Notes: a model not told the origin generated them from the sequence alone. A stretch of 64,000 nucleotides of DNA from Ornithobacterium rhinotracheale DSM 15997 (GCF_000265465.1 NC_018016.1:1602001-1666000); one strand, 5' to 3'. Shown: positions 20,930 to 31,979, counted from the first letter of the stretch. Numbers and translations: made by a program.

Positions 20930-21313
20930 TTGAGTTCAAATGTAGAAAATACCGCTAAAGAAAGGTTTTTATTTAGAAAAAAAAATAAGTTAAAGCGAAA
21001 AAAATGGATTGAATTTCTTTTTAGCGAAGGTGCTTCGGTTAAGAATTATCCATTAAAAGCAATTTTTACCCCTTTGGCGCAGGGAGAAATGAATATGATT
21101 GGTGTTTCGGTGCCCAAGAAACTTTTTAAACATGCCACAGATCGCAATCACATCAAGCGTTTGATGCGAGAAGCTTACCGATTAAATCAATCCAAGCTAG
21201 AGATGCCGCATGCAATAATGTTTATTTATATTTCGGGCAAAAAACCGAATTTTGAGGGAATTTATGGGGCGATGGAAAATCTTTTGAAAAAAATTCAAGA
21301 TAAAAAATCATAA
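20930..21313 (+). CDS. rnpA: Ribonuclease P protein component
   Basis: 127 residues. The RNR-type signature RNHIKRLMREAYR binds the RNase P RNA; the N-terminal RFLFRKKNKLKRKK is basic. The start is taken as TTG at 20930 because an in-frame stop lies just upstream and no ATG is available before the conserved core. It matures tRNA 5' ends with RnpB. No rpmH neighbour is present. Confidence 0.88.
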   Translation: MSSNVENTAKERFLFRKKNKLKRKKWIEFLFSEGASVKNYPLKAIFTPLAQGEMNMIGVSVPKKLFKHATDRNHIKRLMREAYRLNQSKLEMPHAIMFIYISGKKPNFEGIYGAMENLLKKIQDKKS

Positions 21314-21379
21314 CGGAATTTTTTAGAAAATTTAAAGAAAAAAAGCAGCGATAAAATACCAAATACTCAAAAAAAAAAT

Positions 21380-21387
21380 TATATTTG
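21380..21387 (+). promoter_or_regulatory. Probable atpD promoter (-7 box)
   Basis: TATATTTG, a perfect TAnnTTTG match, 41 bases before the atpD ATG. No clear -33 TTTG at the right distance. Confidence 0.5.
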
Positions 21388-21398
21388 CAGAAACATAG

Positions 21399-23221
<1,823 letters not shown>

Positions 23222-23252
23222 ATTTAATAAAAATTACTATTGAATAAATCAT

Positions 23253-23294
23253 AAAATTCGTGTCAAGAAAATTGTTTCATGGCACGAATTTTTC
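23253..23294 (+). terminator. Probable terminator after atpC
   Basis: Arms AAAATTCGTGTC and GGCACGAATTTTT (with G-U pairs) around a loop of about 17 bases, with a T run in the 3' arm. Confidence 0.55.
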
Positions 23295-23329
23295 TTTCAT
23301 AAAAGTTACTTAAGAGAACAAAGACATTT

Positions 23330-23361
23330 AATCAAAATCATTTAAAATATGTGTTTTGATT
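23330..23361. promoter_or_regulatory. Inverted repeat upstream of the copper genes (candidate operator)
   Basis: AATCAAAA (23330-23337) and TTTTGATT (23354-23361) are perfect 8-bp arms separated by 16 bases, 28 bases before the HMA gene start. The position suits a metal- or AraC-type regulator site. No regulator gene is adjacent in the window. Confidence 0.35.
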
Positions 23362-23389
23362 GGATTTTTAAAAATATAATTTAATAACA

Positions 23390-23842
23390 ATGGAAAAACA
23401 ATATTCAATCATAGGAATGTCGTGCATGGGCTGCAAAGACAGCGTGGAGAAAGCTTTAAGCCAAGTAGCTGGTGTAAAGCATGTAGAGGTGGATTTGCCG
23501 CAAGCTCTGGCTACAATTACCTCGGATCACGAAATTCCTTTTGAGCTTTTAAAAGAGAGTTTAAAAAATTCACACTACGATATTGCACCTTTGCAGGAAA
23601 TCACTAGAACTTACTCGGTGCATGGCATGCAGTGCGAGGGGTGCAAAGGACATGTGCAAGAGGCGTTAGAAAAAGTGAATGGCGTTTCTAAAGTGGAGGT
23701 AAACCTTGATAAATCTGAAGCGGTTGTAACATCTAACCAAGAGATTCCTTTAGAGCAATTTCAAAAAACTTTAGACAAAATTGACGGAAGCTACACCATA
23801 GCCAACGAGGGCGAAGAGGCTCCTGCTAAAAAAAAAAGTTAG
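23390..23842 (+). CDS. Two-HMA-domain copper-binding protein (N-terminal part of CopA or free chaperone)
   Basis: 150 residues forming two heavy-metal-associated domains: GMSCMGC (about 9-15) and GMQCEGC (about 78-84), each with the CxxC that binds Cu(I). The reading frame ends at a TAG immediately after a run of ten A (23828-23837). The P-type ATPase frame is open from just before that run onward in the -1 frame, so this is either a separately made chaperone or the front of a longer CopA. Confidence 0.85.
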   Translation: MEKQYSIIGMSCMGCKDSVEKALSQVAGVKHVEVDLPQALATITSDHEIPFELLKESLKNSHYDIAPLQEITRTYSVHGMQCEGCKGHVQEALEKVNGVSKVEVNLDKSEAVVTSNQEIPLEQFQKTLDKIDGSYTIANEGEEAPAKKKS

Positions 23843-23873
23843 TCAGTAAATCGGGAAAATACTATTGCCCGAT
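23828..23873 (+). promoter_or_regulatory. Candidate -1 frameshift or slippage site joining HMA domains to CopA
   Basis: A10 tract (23828-23837), read AAA AAA AAA AGT TAG in the HMA frame; one step back gives AAA AAG TTA GTC in the ATPase frame. Thirteen bases or so downstream, ATCGGG (23850-23855) can pair with CCCGAT (23868-23873) in a small stem-loop. The features fit ribosomal -1 slippage or polymerase slippage; a plain indel looks the same. Confidence 0.5.
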
Positions 23874-25956
23874 GATGTGCGAGGGCGACAAAGTCTACGA
23901 TGCGCCAGGCGATTGTCCCGTGTGCGGAATGGATTTGGTGCCCCTCGAAATGAATGAAGATGAGGAACAAAGCAATTATTTGCGATTGTTGAAGAAACTT
24001 AAAATCGCGTTGTTCTTTACGGTGCCCATCTTTGTTGTTGCCATGAGCGACATGCTCAGCGATAATCCTTTGTATAAAATTATGCCTCAATCCGCTTGGA
24101 ATTGGGTGCAATTTTTATTGTCGATTCCCGTCGTTTTTTATGCATGTTTTATCTTATTTAAACGGGCTTATGCCTCGTTGATTACACGAAATTTAAACAT
24201 GTTCACCTTGGTGGGAATTGGTGCTGGAGCCGCTTGGCTTTATAGTGTAATCGCTTTATTCTTTCCCAATTTATTGAGTGCCACGGGCGAGGTTCATCTC
24301 TATTTTGAATCTGCCACAGTGATTCTTACTTTGGTCATGTTGGGGCAGGTAATGGAGGCGAAAGCACACCAGAAAACCCATTCTGCGATAAAAGAATTAA
24401 TGCAACTTGCCCCTAAAAAAGCTCTGAGAGTTTCGGGAGATGTGGAGCAAGAAGTAGATTTGTCTGAAATTAAAATTGGAGATGTTTTAAAAGTAAAACC
24501 AGGTGAAAAAATCCCTGTCGATGGTGAAATTATCGAAGGAAGTAGCCACATAGATGAAAGTATGATTACGGGCGAACCGATTCCTGTAGATAAAGTATTG
24601 GGCGATGAGGTGAGCCAAGGAACCATCAACGGAAATAAAACATTTTTGATGAAAGCCAAAAGAGTGGGGCACGATACGCTCTTGGCAGGAATCATCCAAA
24701 TGGTGAACGACGCAAGCCGAAGCCGAGCACCGATTCAGCGATTGGCAGACAAAGTGTCGGCGTATTTTGTGCCGATTGTTGTGGGCGTAGCGGTGATTAC
24801 TTTTATCGTTTGGTTTTTATTTTCGCAAGAACATCCGTGGACTAATGCTTTTGTAAATGCCATTGCGGTATTAATTATCGCTTGTCCGTGTGCACTTGGT
24901 TTAGCCACTCCGATGTCTATTATGGTGGGAATTGGAAAAGGTGCCCAACGAGGAATTTTGATTAAAAAAGCCGAAGCTTTAGAAAAATTAAAAACTATAA
25001 ATTTAGTTTTAATTGATAAAACGGGAACCATTACCGAAGGCAAGCCATCGGTGGAAGAATTGGTTGCTGTCGAAGGCGTGAAAAAAATAGACATGCTCCA
25101 GCTAATTAATTCATTAAATCAAAACAGCGAACATCCTTTAGCCAAGGCTACGCTTAAATTTGGTCGTGAGCGTCATGTGTCTGCTTTGCCTGTTCAGAAT
25201 TACGAAAGCATCACAGGAAAAGGTGTGGTGGGAGAAGTGCAAAATCAGTCGGTAGCACTTGGAAACGAAGCCTTAATGGAAAGCGTTGGAGCCAAAGACA
25301 ATCATAATCTTTATGCACAAGCCGAAAAATTTATCAATCAAGGAGCTACGGTTTCTTATTTAGCCGTAGATCAAGAAATATTGGCGTTTATCGTGATTTC
25401 AGATAAGATTAAAGAAAACAGTGCACAGGCACTCAAGGCTTTAAATCAAAAAGGAATTAAGGTTATAATGCTTTCAGGAGACAGTTTAGGAACCGTGAAA
25501 GCCGTTGCAAAAAAAGTAGGACTCACTGATTTTAAAGCCGAAATGTTGCCAAAAGACAAATTGGAAGAAGTGAAAAAATACCAAGCGCAAGGCTACAAAG
25601 TGGCGATGGCAGGCGATGGAATGAACGATGCACCCGCTTTGGCACAGAGCGATGTGGGAATTGCAATGGGAACGGGAACCGATGTGGCGATAGAAAGTGC
25701 CGACATCACGCTTGTGAAAGGCGATTTGCAAGGTATTTTAAGTGCAAGATTATTAAGCGAAAAAGTCTTGAAAAATATCAAAGAAAATCTATTTTTCGCA
25801 CTCGTTTATAATACGCTTGGTGTGCCAGTAGCTGCAGGGATTTTGTATCCGTTTTTTGGAATTTTGTTGTCGCCTATGATTGCTGCGCTGGCAATGAGTT
25901 TCAGTTCTGTGAGCGTGATTGCCAATGCGTTGCGTTTGCGAAATGCTAAGATTTAA
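23872..25956 (+). CDS. copA: Copper-translocating P1B-type ATPase
   Basis: 694 residues from the first ATG. Motifs: actuator TGEPIP, membrane metal site CPCALGLATP (about 336), phosphorylation site DKTGTIT (about 382), SEHPLAKA nucleotide-binding motif, hinge GDGMNDAPALAQ (about 580). It exports Cu(I). The N-terminus is a heavy-metal-binding domain of the YxCPM...CPxCGMDL type. Its first cysteine (TGC at 23866-23868, in KYYCPMMCEGD) lies upstream of the ATG, in a frame open back to 23830, so the ATG at 23872 would remove a ligand. This argues that translation enters from the HMA gene by a -1 shift. Full product would be about 860 residues. Confidence 0.9.
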   Translation: MMCEGDKVYDAPGDCPVCGMDLVPLEMNEDEEQSNYLRLLKKLKIALFFTVPIFVVAMSDMLSDNPLYKIMPQSAWNWVQFLLSIPVVFYACFILFKRAYASLITRNLNMFTLVGIGAGAAWLYSVIALFFPNLLSATGEVHLYFESATVILTLVMLGQVMEAKAHQKTHSAIKELMQLAPKKALRVSGDVEQEVDLSEIKIGDVLKVKPGEKIPVDGEIIEGSSHIDESMITGEPIPVDKVLGDEVSQGTINGNKTFLMKAKRVGHDTLLAGIIQMVNDASRSRAPIQRLADKVSAYFVPIVVGVAVITFIVWFLFSQEHPWTNAFVNAIAVLIIACPCALGLATPMSIMVGIGKGAQRGILIKKAEALEKLKTINLVLIDKTGTITEGKPSVEELVAVEGVKKIDMLQLINSLNQNSEHPLAKATLKFGRERHVSALPVQNYESITGKGVVGEVQNQSVALGNEALMESVGAKDNHNLYAQAEKFINQGATVSYLAVDQEILAFIVISDKIKENSAQALKALNQKGIKVIMLSGDSLGTVKAVAKKVGLTDFKAEMLPKDKLEEVKKYQAQGYKVAMAGDGMNDAPALAQSDVGIAMGTGTDVAIESADITLVKGDLQGILSARLLSEKVLKNIKENLFFALVYNTLGVPVAAGILYPFFGILLSPMIAALAMSFSSVSVIANALRLRNAKI

Positions 25957-25976
25957 TAAAGTTGAAATATCAACTA

Positions 25977-26005
25977 AAAGGCTTTCCCTCGGGAAAGCCT
26001 TTTTC
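25977..26005 (+). terminator. Rho-independent terminator after copA
   Basis: AAAAGGCTTTCCC-TC-GGGAAAGCCTTTTT hairpin. Confidence 0.88.
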
Positions 26006-26035
26006 AATTACAATGAAAGGAGAAAAATATAAATT

Positions 26036-27337
26036 TTAGCGATTTTGTGTCATCAGCTGCCAAAGTTTTTGTTGCATTTGCAGTTCGGTTTTGGCGCGAT
26101 ATAATTGGTAATTGGCTTGTAACCAGTTGTTTTTGATGATAAATAAAGTATAAGCATCAATCAAGCCTTCTTTGAATTTATCTTCGGAACGCTCAAACGC
26201 CAAACGCTGGTTTTCGTGGTTGGTTTTCAGTAATTCGTAACTTTTCCAAGCGGTGTGGTAATTGTTTTTAATTTCATTGAGCTGATGATTGATTTTTAAA
26301 GTGATAGCATCGTTTCGTACATCGGCTTGGAGTTGCTCAATCTTGGCTTTTTGAGTTTCAGATTTCACCAAAAATTGGTTGAAAATCGGAATTTCTATCC
26401 CAAACGAAAGATATTGATTGGAGTGATCTTTCCATTGTTGTTTAAAATCTTGCGTAGGCGAATCCGAATCCAAAATCTTGCTATAAAAAGTACCCCATTG
26501 GTATTGAGCGGAGAGTCTTGGCAGGCGCAAGGCTTGCACTTTTTTCAAAGTTTGTTTTGCGATTTTTTGTTCCGCTTCAGCTTTGCGCGCTTCGGGATTG
26601 TTTGCCAAAATGCTCAAATTATCGATTTTTTCTAAATCTAAAAAATCAATCAAATTATCATTTTTTTCGGCAAATTCTACGCTGTCTTGGAGCATGCCCA
26701 TAGCTAAAAGCAAATTATTTTTGGCAATATTTTTAGCATTTTGCGCTTGTAGCAGTTGGTTGCTCAAGTTGCCCTTATTGGCTTCGATATCATACACATC
26801 GCTCTGTGGTCGCGTGCCGATTTCCACCGCCTGCTGGGTTTGCTGCACTTGCTTTTCCATTTCTTGAATTTGTGGCGTTAAAATTTCTTCCCATTTTTTA
26901 GCCAAAAGATAACTGTAAAAATGTTGCACCACTTGCATAGCGATACGCTGCTCGGTGGCTTGCAAAAAATACCGAAAACTGTTTTTTTGCAATTGCGTAA
27001 GTTTCAGTTGCATTAAATTTTCCCACGAGAAAAGATTCATCTGTGCCGAAAAATAAAATCGGTCTTGCGAAACATTGAGTGCTTCTCGCGTATTGGTTTG
27101 CGGGTCTATGGTCGAGCCAAAACTATAGGCTCGGTTGGCACCCACATTAGCTCTAGGGAGAAGTTGTCCCCAAGCAGCAAGGCGTTCGGCATTTTGCTTT
27201 TCGGTGGTAAGGCTTATTTTTCTAATTTCTGGATTGTTTTTAAGCGCAAGGGCAAGGCTTTCTTCCAGACTTAATGTCTGCTGCGCCCAGCCCTGAACGC
27301 TCATAAAAACCAAAAAAACTATGATTGTATGTTTCAT
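26036..27337 (-). CDS. TolC-family outer-membrane efflux protein
   Basis: 433 residues. Signal peptide MKHTIIVFLVFMSVQGWAQ, then two OEP repeats of long helices and strands (LSLEESLALALKNNPEI at the start; FNQFLVKSETQKAKIEQLQ in the second). It forms the outer-membrane channel of the tripartite exporter encoded with the upstream permease, ATPase and adaptor. It is last in the cluster, 24 bases after the permease. Confidence 0.9.
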   Translation of the reverse strand: MKHTIIVFLVFMSVQGWAQQTLSLEESLALALKNNPEIRKISLTTEKQNAERLAAWGQLLPRANVGANRAYSFGSTIDPQTNTREALNVSQDRFYFSAQMNLFSWENLMQLKLTQLQKNSFRYFLQATEQRIAMQVVQHFYSYLLAKKWEEILTPQIQEMEKQVQQTQQAVEIGTRPQSDVYDIEANKGNLSNQLLQAQNAKNIAKNNLLLAMGMLQDSVEFAEKNDNLIDFLDLEKIDNLSILANNPEARKAEAEQKIAKQTLKKVQALRLPRLSAQYQWGTFYSKILDSDSPTQDFKQQWKDHSNQYLSFGIEIPIFNQFLVKSETQKAKIEQLQADVRNDAITLKINHQLNEIKNNYHTAWKSYELLKTNHENQRLAFERSEDKFKEGLIDAYTLFIIKNNWLQANYQLYRAKTELQMQQKLWQLMTQNR

Positions 27338-27361
27338 TTTAGTAATGATTAAAAATCGGAA

Positions 27362-29791
27362 TTATTCGTATTTTAAGTATTTCACCAAATCTCGTTGTGT
27401 CGCACGGTAGGCTTTGATGCCTGTAACGACCAAGGCTAAAATGAGTAGCGAAAATACACCCACTAAGAACGGCAGCACGCCAATACTGATGCGGTAGGCA
27501 TAATCTTGCAACCATTTGGTAATGAACCAATAGCTCAACGGAATGGAAATAAATGAAGCCAACAAACTGATGATGATAAATGGGCGTGTAAGCTCCCAAA
27601 TCAAGGTTTTGTCGCTGGCACCGAGCGTTTTGCGAATGGCGATATTTTTCATTTTTTGCTCCACCAAGAGTGCTGAAAGCCCAAACAATCCAAGCAATGA
27701 AATGAGCAATACCATAAAATTTAAGATTGAAAACAAGCTGCGTTGCTGCTCAATTTTGGTGAAGGTTTCAGCGTAATCTTCGTTTAAAAAAGTATAGCTA
27801 AAATCGTTTTCTGGATCAATTTGGCTCCAAAAGTTTTCAATTTTTTTCAAGGTGCCAGCCACATCATTTTGATTGATTTTCACAGCCAAATAAGGAATAG
27901 CGTTTCTGATCCAAGTTCTGTTGTAATAATTGTGGAAAATAGGTTTAATCTCTTCTGTGGCGTTATGGAAATGATAGTCTTCTACCACACCGATGATTTT
28001 GAAATCATCTCCTAATGCAATTGTTTTCCCAATAGCATCTTTGTCGTTTAGTTCCATTTCTCGCACAAAGGCTTGGTTTACAATGGCACCCGATGCCGTA
28101 TCCGAAGAAAGTTGTGGATTGAAATCTTTGCCCGCTACAAATTTGATATCATAGAATTTAAAAAAATTATAATCAACGGCGCCTTGTTCGGCATTAATGT
28201 TTTTCTCTTGGTTGTTATATTCAAAGTATACCGATGAAATCCCTGCAGTAGGCTTGCCGGGTCTTTGCCTTGAAAAGGTAACATCTTCTACGCCTTTAAT
28301 TTTGAGCAATTCCGCTTTGGTTGTTTGGTAGCGGAGCGCATTATTCTTGCTGAAATCTTTAAAATCAATCATCACAATCTGATCGCCTTGAAAGCCTAAA
28401 TCTTTGTTCATTAAATAATTTACCTGTTGGTTTACGAGCAAACTATTGATGATGAAAAAGCCCGAAATTACCAATTGCAGCACCAAAATCCCATTGCGTA
28501 GCCAAATTCCATTTTTGCTACGGCTGAAATTGCCTTTCAAAGTATTAATAGGTTTAAAATTAGCCAAATAAATGGCAGGAATGATTCCCGCCAAAAGGCT
28601 CATTCCGATGATGATAGCAAAAGCATAAGCCAAAGTTTTTACATAATCCAGCTGAATCTCTTTGCCTAAAAATTGGGCATAAATCGGGAGTAAATATTCA
28701 GTAATGGCAATGGCGAGCAAGAGCGAAATCAAACACAAAATAAAAGTTTCAAACACAAATTGCGAAATCAAAAGCAAACGACTGCTGCCCAATGCCTTGC
28801 GCACGCCCACTTCTTTGGCTCGTTGTGAGGCTTGTGCTGTTTTTAGATTGATAAAATTAATGGCAGTAAGCACCAAAATCAGAATGCAAAGACCAATGAG
28901 CATTTGCAAATTCTTTTTTAGGCTGGTGTTGTCTTGCGTTCCGAGAGTTTTCCCTTTTGAATCTAAATGAGCCTTGTCTAAACGAGTTAAGTACACACGG
29001 ATGTCTTGCTTTTCTATTCCCATAGATTCTAAAACATCTTCCACTGAATTGCCACTTCTTTGCGCCTCTTTTTCAATAAAATTGGTAAACAAAATATCAG
29101 TCATTTGTTTTTCAATATTTTTGATATTGCTACCTGGTTTTATTTTAAAAAAACCTTTGTAATTGAAATTTCCCCAGCGTTCTTTATCCCTATCTAAGTT
29201 TATGCATAAAATTATAGCATCGTAGGTAAATTCTGTGTTGCCCTCGGGCAATTCATACACCGCCGCAACGATGGCTGGAAATTGATTATAAAACTTAACC
29301 TCTTTGCCTATGGCATTTGCGTAATCGTCTCCAAAAAGTTGTTGTGCGACCTTTTTTTCTAAAAAAATCTTGTCTTTTTCCACACCATTCTGCGTGCTCC
29401 CTGCAATGATTTTGTATGGAAATAGTTTGAAAAAATCAGGAGATACTTTAAGTATATTGGGGGTGCTTTTTTTGTTTCCATAAAAAACATTGGCAGTAAT
29501 TGAAGATTCTATAAGAGCTAAATCTTCAATTTCAGGGATTTTAGCGTTGCTTTCAAGCATCAAAGGATACGATGTAATCGCCCAAATATCATTTTTGTTT
29601 TGTTGAATTTCTATTTGGTAAACATTTTCTCGCTCAGGGTTCCATTCTTCAAAAGAATTTTCGTGATTCCAGTAAAAAATGATGAGCAGAAAACCCACCA
29701 ATCCCACCGTAAGCCCAAACACATTGATAAAGGTAGTAAGAGCATTTTTCTTATAATTTCTAAAAGCGATTTTTAGCCAATTGCGTAACAT
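27362..29791 (-). CDS. ABC transporter permease, MacB/FtsX type with duplicated core
   Basis: 809 residues. The N-terminal membrane segment (about 17-40) is followed by a large periplasmic MacB-core domain, three FtsX helices (about 295-430), a second periplasmic domain and another set of FtsX helices near the C-terminus, the double layout common in Bacteroidota. It works with the ATPase at 29829 and the adaptor at 30559. Substrate unknown; peptides, antibiotics or envelope components are possible for the family. Confidence 0.9.
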   Translation of the reverse strand: MLRNWLKIAFRNYKKNALTTFINVFGLTVGLVGFLLIIFYWNHENSFEEWNPERENVYQIEIQQNKNDIWAITSYPLMLESNAKIPEIEDLALIESSITANVFYGNKKSTPNILKVSPDFFKLFPYKIIAGSTQNGVEKDKIFLEKKVAQQLFGDDYANAIGKEVKFYNQFPAIVAAVYELPEGNTEFTYDAIILCINLDRDKERWGNFNYKGFFKIKPGSNIKNIEKQMTDILFTNFIEKEAQRSGNSVEDVLESMGIEKQDIRVYLTRLDKAHLDSKGKTLGTQDNTSLKKNLQMLIGLCILILVLTAINFINLKTAQASQRAKEVGVRKALGSSRLLLISQFVFETFILCLISLLLAIAITEYLLPIYAQFLGKEIQLDYVKTLAYAFAIIIGMSLLAGIIPAIYLANFKPINTLKGNFSRSKNGIWLRNGILVLQLVISGFFIINSLLVNQQVNYLMNKDLGFQGDQIVMIDFKDFSKNNALRYQTTKAELLKIKGVEDVTFSRQRPGKPTAGISSVYFEYNNQEKNINAEQGAVDYNFFKFYDIKFVAGKDFNPQLSSDTASGAIVNQAFVREMELNDKDAIGKTIALGDDFKIIGVVEDYHFHNATEEIKPIFHNYYNRTWIRNAIPYLAVKINQNDVAGTLKKIENFWSQIDPENDFSYTFLNEDYAETFTKIEQQRSLFSILNFMVLLISLLGLFGLSALLVEQKMKNIAIRKTLGASDKTLIWELTRPFIIISLLASFISIPLSYWFITKWLQDYAYRISIGVLPFLVGVFSLLILALVVTGIKAYRATQRDLVKYLKYE

Positions 29792-29828
29792 AAATTGTTG
29801 TTTTAAAATTAAAACTTGAGATTAAAAT

Positions 29829-30554
29829 TTATAGCGAAAGATTTTCTAAAGCGGCTTGCTCAAACGAGTCGAGATAAGCGTTTACTTTTTCATCGTTAAA
29901 AATCTTTCCGTCCTTCATTTGCACCACACGAGAGGCGTAGCGTGCATCGTGCATAGAGTGCGTAACCATCACAATGGTAGCCCCTTCTATGTGTAATTTG
30001 GCGAGTAGCCCCATGACATCGGCTCCGTGTGTACTGTCGAGATTTCCCGTAGGCTCATCGGCTAAAATCAATTTTGGATTATTTACCAAAGCACGCGCTA
30101 CGGCAACACGCTGCTGTTGCCCACCCGAGAGTTGCTGTGGCAAGTGATTGGCGCGGTGGGCAATCCCGATTTGTTCCATAATTTCGGTTACTTTGGCTTT
30201 GCGTTCTCGGCTCGGTACATGATTGTAAATCAACGGGAGTTCAATATTTTCTTTCACGCTGAGCTCATCAATCAAATTAAAGTTTTGGAAAATAAAGCCT
30301 AAATTCTTTTTTCGGATATCATTTTTCTGGCTTTTGTTCATTTTTGTAGTTTCTTGTTCATTGAAAATATAGCTGCCACTGGTAGGCGTGTCGAGCAAGC
30401 CCAAAACATTTAATAAAGTAGATTTTCCGCAACCCGAAGGTCCCATAATGGCAACAAATTCGCCTTGTTTTATATTTAAATTCACTTCGTTGAGTGCCGC
30501 AGTTTGCACTTCTGTAGTTGTGTAGATTTTGCTTAAATTTTGTACTTGTATCAT
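29829..30554 (-). CDS. ABC transporter ATP-binding protein, MacB/LolD type
   Basis: 241 residues. Walker A GPSGCGKST (about 38-46), Q-loop FQNFNLIDE, signature LSGGQQQRVAVARAL and Walker B LILADEPTG. It energises the MacB-like permease downstream. Lies 4 bases after the adaptor gene. Confidence 0.94.
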   Translation of the reverse strand: MIQVQNLSKIYTTTEVQTAALNEVNLNIKQGEFVAIMGPSGCGKSTLLNVLGLLDTPTSGSYIFNEQETTKMNKSQKNDIRKKNLGFIFQNFNLIDELSVKENIELPLIYNHVPSRERKAKVTEIMEQIGIAHRANHLPQQLSGGQQQRVAVARALVNNPKLILADEPTGNLDSTHGADVMGLLAKLHIEGATIVMVTHSMHDARYASRVVQMKDGKIFNDEKVNAYLDSFEQAALENLSL

Positions 30555-30558
30555 GATT

Positions 30559-31800
30559 TTAATTTTTTAAATGAATGGTATTGTAATTTTTTAAATCTTT
30601 ATAATTTGTGATAATTACCTGTTCGCCAGGTTGTAGTCCCTCGATTACTTCATAAAAACGATTATTTTCTTTTCCTAGTTTAATGTTTCGTCGTTCTGCC
30701 GTGTTGCCGTTTACCACAAACACCCAATCGCCTTGCGTATCGAGATGGAAATCTCCTTTAGATAGCAGAATACTTTCCACTGAGTCAGACAATTGAAGTT
30801 TAATGCCAAAACTCATCCCGATGCGTAGATTGGGAGGTGTGTCTTGCGAAAAATCCAACACTACCTCAAATTGTCGGTCTTTGACTTCGGGCAAAATTTT
30901 GCTCACAAACACAGCGTATTCTTTTCCGTTGGTGGTCAAAGTTCCAGCGATGCCCGTGTGCAAACGGTTGTTGTAAAATTCGTCCACTTTGGCGACCAAC
31001 TTGTAGCCGTCGAGCAGATCCACTTTTCCGATGTTTTCGCCACTCACCAAATTTTGTCCGCGTGTGAGTGTAAAAGAGGATAGTCTACCTTTGGCAGGCG
31101 ATTTTATAATGAAATTCTGCTTGTTTCCTTCGAGCAACTGTAGGCTTTTTTGCATTTGTGCCATCGCCGTTTGAGTTGCTGCAATTTGCTGATTTCTAGT
31201 ATTTTGTTCGCTTTTGATGCTTTGCTCCAAAACCTGTTTGCGTTTTTGTTGGTATTCAAAATTTTGTTTAGCCATCAAAAAATCATTTTTTCTACCAATT
31301 TCGGCTTCGTATAATCTTTTTTGTGTTTCGTATTCTTGTTGCGCACGGCGATAATCGTTGTTGCTTTGCAATCGTTCTTTTTCTTGTTCAAACGATTGAT
31401 TTTTAAGATTTAAAATCGTGTTTTGCATTTGATTAATCTGTTGCAACATTTGCGTTTCTTGGTTCATTTGGCTCAATTCCGTGTTGGGATTGTAGATTTT
31501 AGCCAAAGCCTGATTCATCTCTACCATGGCACCATCTTCCACATAAATTTCTTGCACCACGCCACCTTCTAGCACATTCACGAGCGTAGAATTGCGAGAT
31601 TCCGTAGTGGCGTTGAGTAGCAAAATATCTTCAAATTCGCCTTTTTGCACTTCGGCGATTTTTACACGATTGCGATCGATGTTTAAACTTTCCGTTTGTT
31701 GTTGCAATAAGAAATAAGCCGCCACGCCGAGCAGAACGACTCCCAAACTTATCCAAACATATTTTTTAAAACCTCTTTTTTTCTGAATTTTCGTATCCAT
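30559..31800 (-). CDS. HlyD-family periplasmic adaptor (membrane fusion protein)
   Basis: 413 residues: one N-terminal membrane helix (about 13-29), a biotinyl-lipoyl-like half (VEDGAMVEMNQALAKIYNP), a long coiled coil (about 105-215), the second lipoyl half (SPAKGRLSSFTLTRGQNL) and a beta-barrel end. It bridges the inner-membrane ABC permease and the TolC protein. First gene of the minus-strand efflux operon; its ATG is about 22 bases downstream of the predicted start of the sigma-54 promoter. Confidence 0.92.
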   Translation of the reverse strand: MDTKIQKKRGFKKYVWISLGVVLLGVAAYFLLQQQTESLNIDRNRVKIAEVQKGEFEDILLLNATTESRNSTLVNVLEGGVVQEIYVEDGAMVEMNQALAKIYNPNTELSQMNQETQMLQQINQMQNTILNLKNQSFEQEKERLQSNNDYRRAQQEYETQKRLYEAEIGRKNDFLMAKQNFEYQQKRKQVLEQSIKSEQNTRNQQIAATQTAMAQMQKSLQLLEGNKQNFIIKSPAKGRLSSFTLTRGQNLVSGENIGKVDLLDGYKLVAKVDEFYNNRLHTGIAGTLTTNGKEYAVFVSKILPEVKDRQFEVVLDFSQDTPPNLRIGMSFGIKLQLSDSVESILLSKGDFHLDTQGDWVFVVNGNTAERRNIKLGKENNRFYEVIEGLQPGEQVIITNYKDLKNYNTIHLKN

Positions 31801-31832
31801 GTGTTTTAATTTTCAAAATTCATTTAGCTAAA

Positions 31833-31848
31833 TGCCAAAACTTTTCCA
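31833..31848 (-). promoter_or_regulatory. Probable sigma-54 promoter of the efflux operon
   Basis: Read on the minus strand TGGAAAAGTTTTGGCA: GG (the -24 element) and GC (the -12 element) are exactly ten bases apart, with the conserved T before GG and A after GC. Transcription would start near 31822, just before the adaptor gene. Confidence 0.6.
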
Positions 31849-31912
31849 TTACATTAATGAATTTTTAAATCTTTGAAAATCAATTAAAATTGAATTTTGT
31901 CTAAATCTAAAG

Positions 31913-31949
31913 TGTCCGTTTTCGGACAAAAGCTGTTCGATTTCGGACA
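31913..31949. promoter_or_regulatory. Tandem palindromes, probable binding site of the sigma-54 response regulator
   Basis: TGTCCG-TTTT-CGGACA (31913-31928) and TGTTCG-ATTT-CGGACA (31934-31949) have a 21-bp period, so two dimers would lie on the same DNA face. They sit about 90-125 bp upstream of the predicted efflux start, the usual place for an enhancer, and just upstream of the regulator gene's own promoter. Confidence 0.7.
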
Positions 31950-31979
31950 CTCGGGCAAGTTTGCTATTTTAAAAAAGTG

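Noticed and set aside
31951-31966. Sigma-54-like GGG...TTTGC on the plus strand before the regulator gene
   Set aside because: GG and GC are eight bases apart, not ten; a TATCTTTG promoter lies just downstream.
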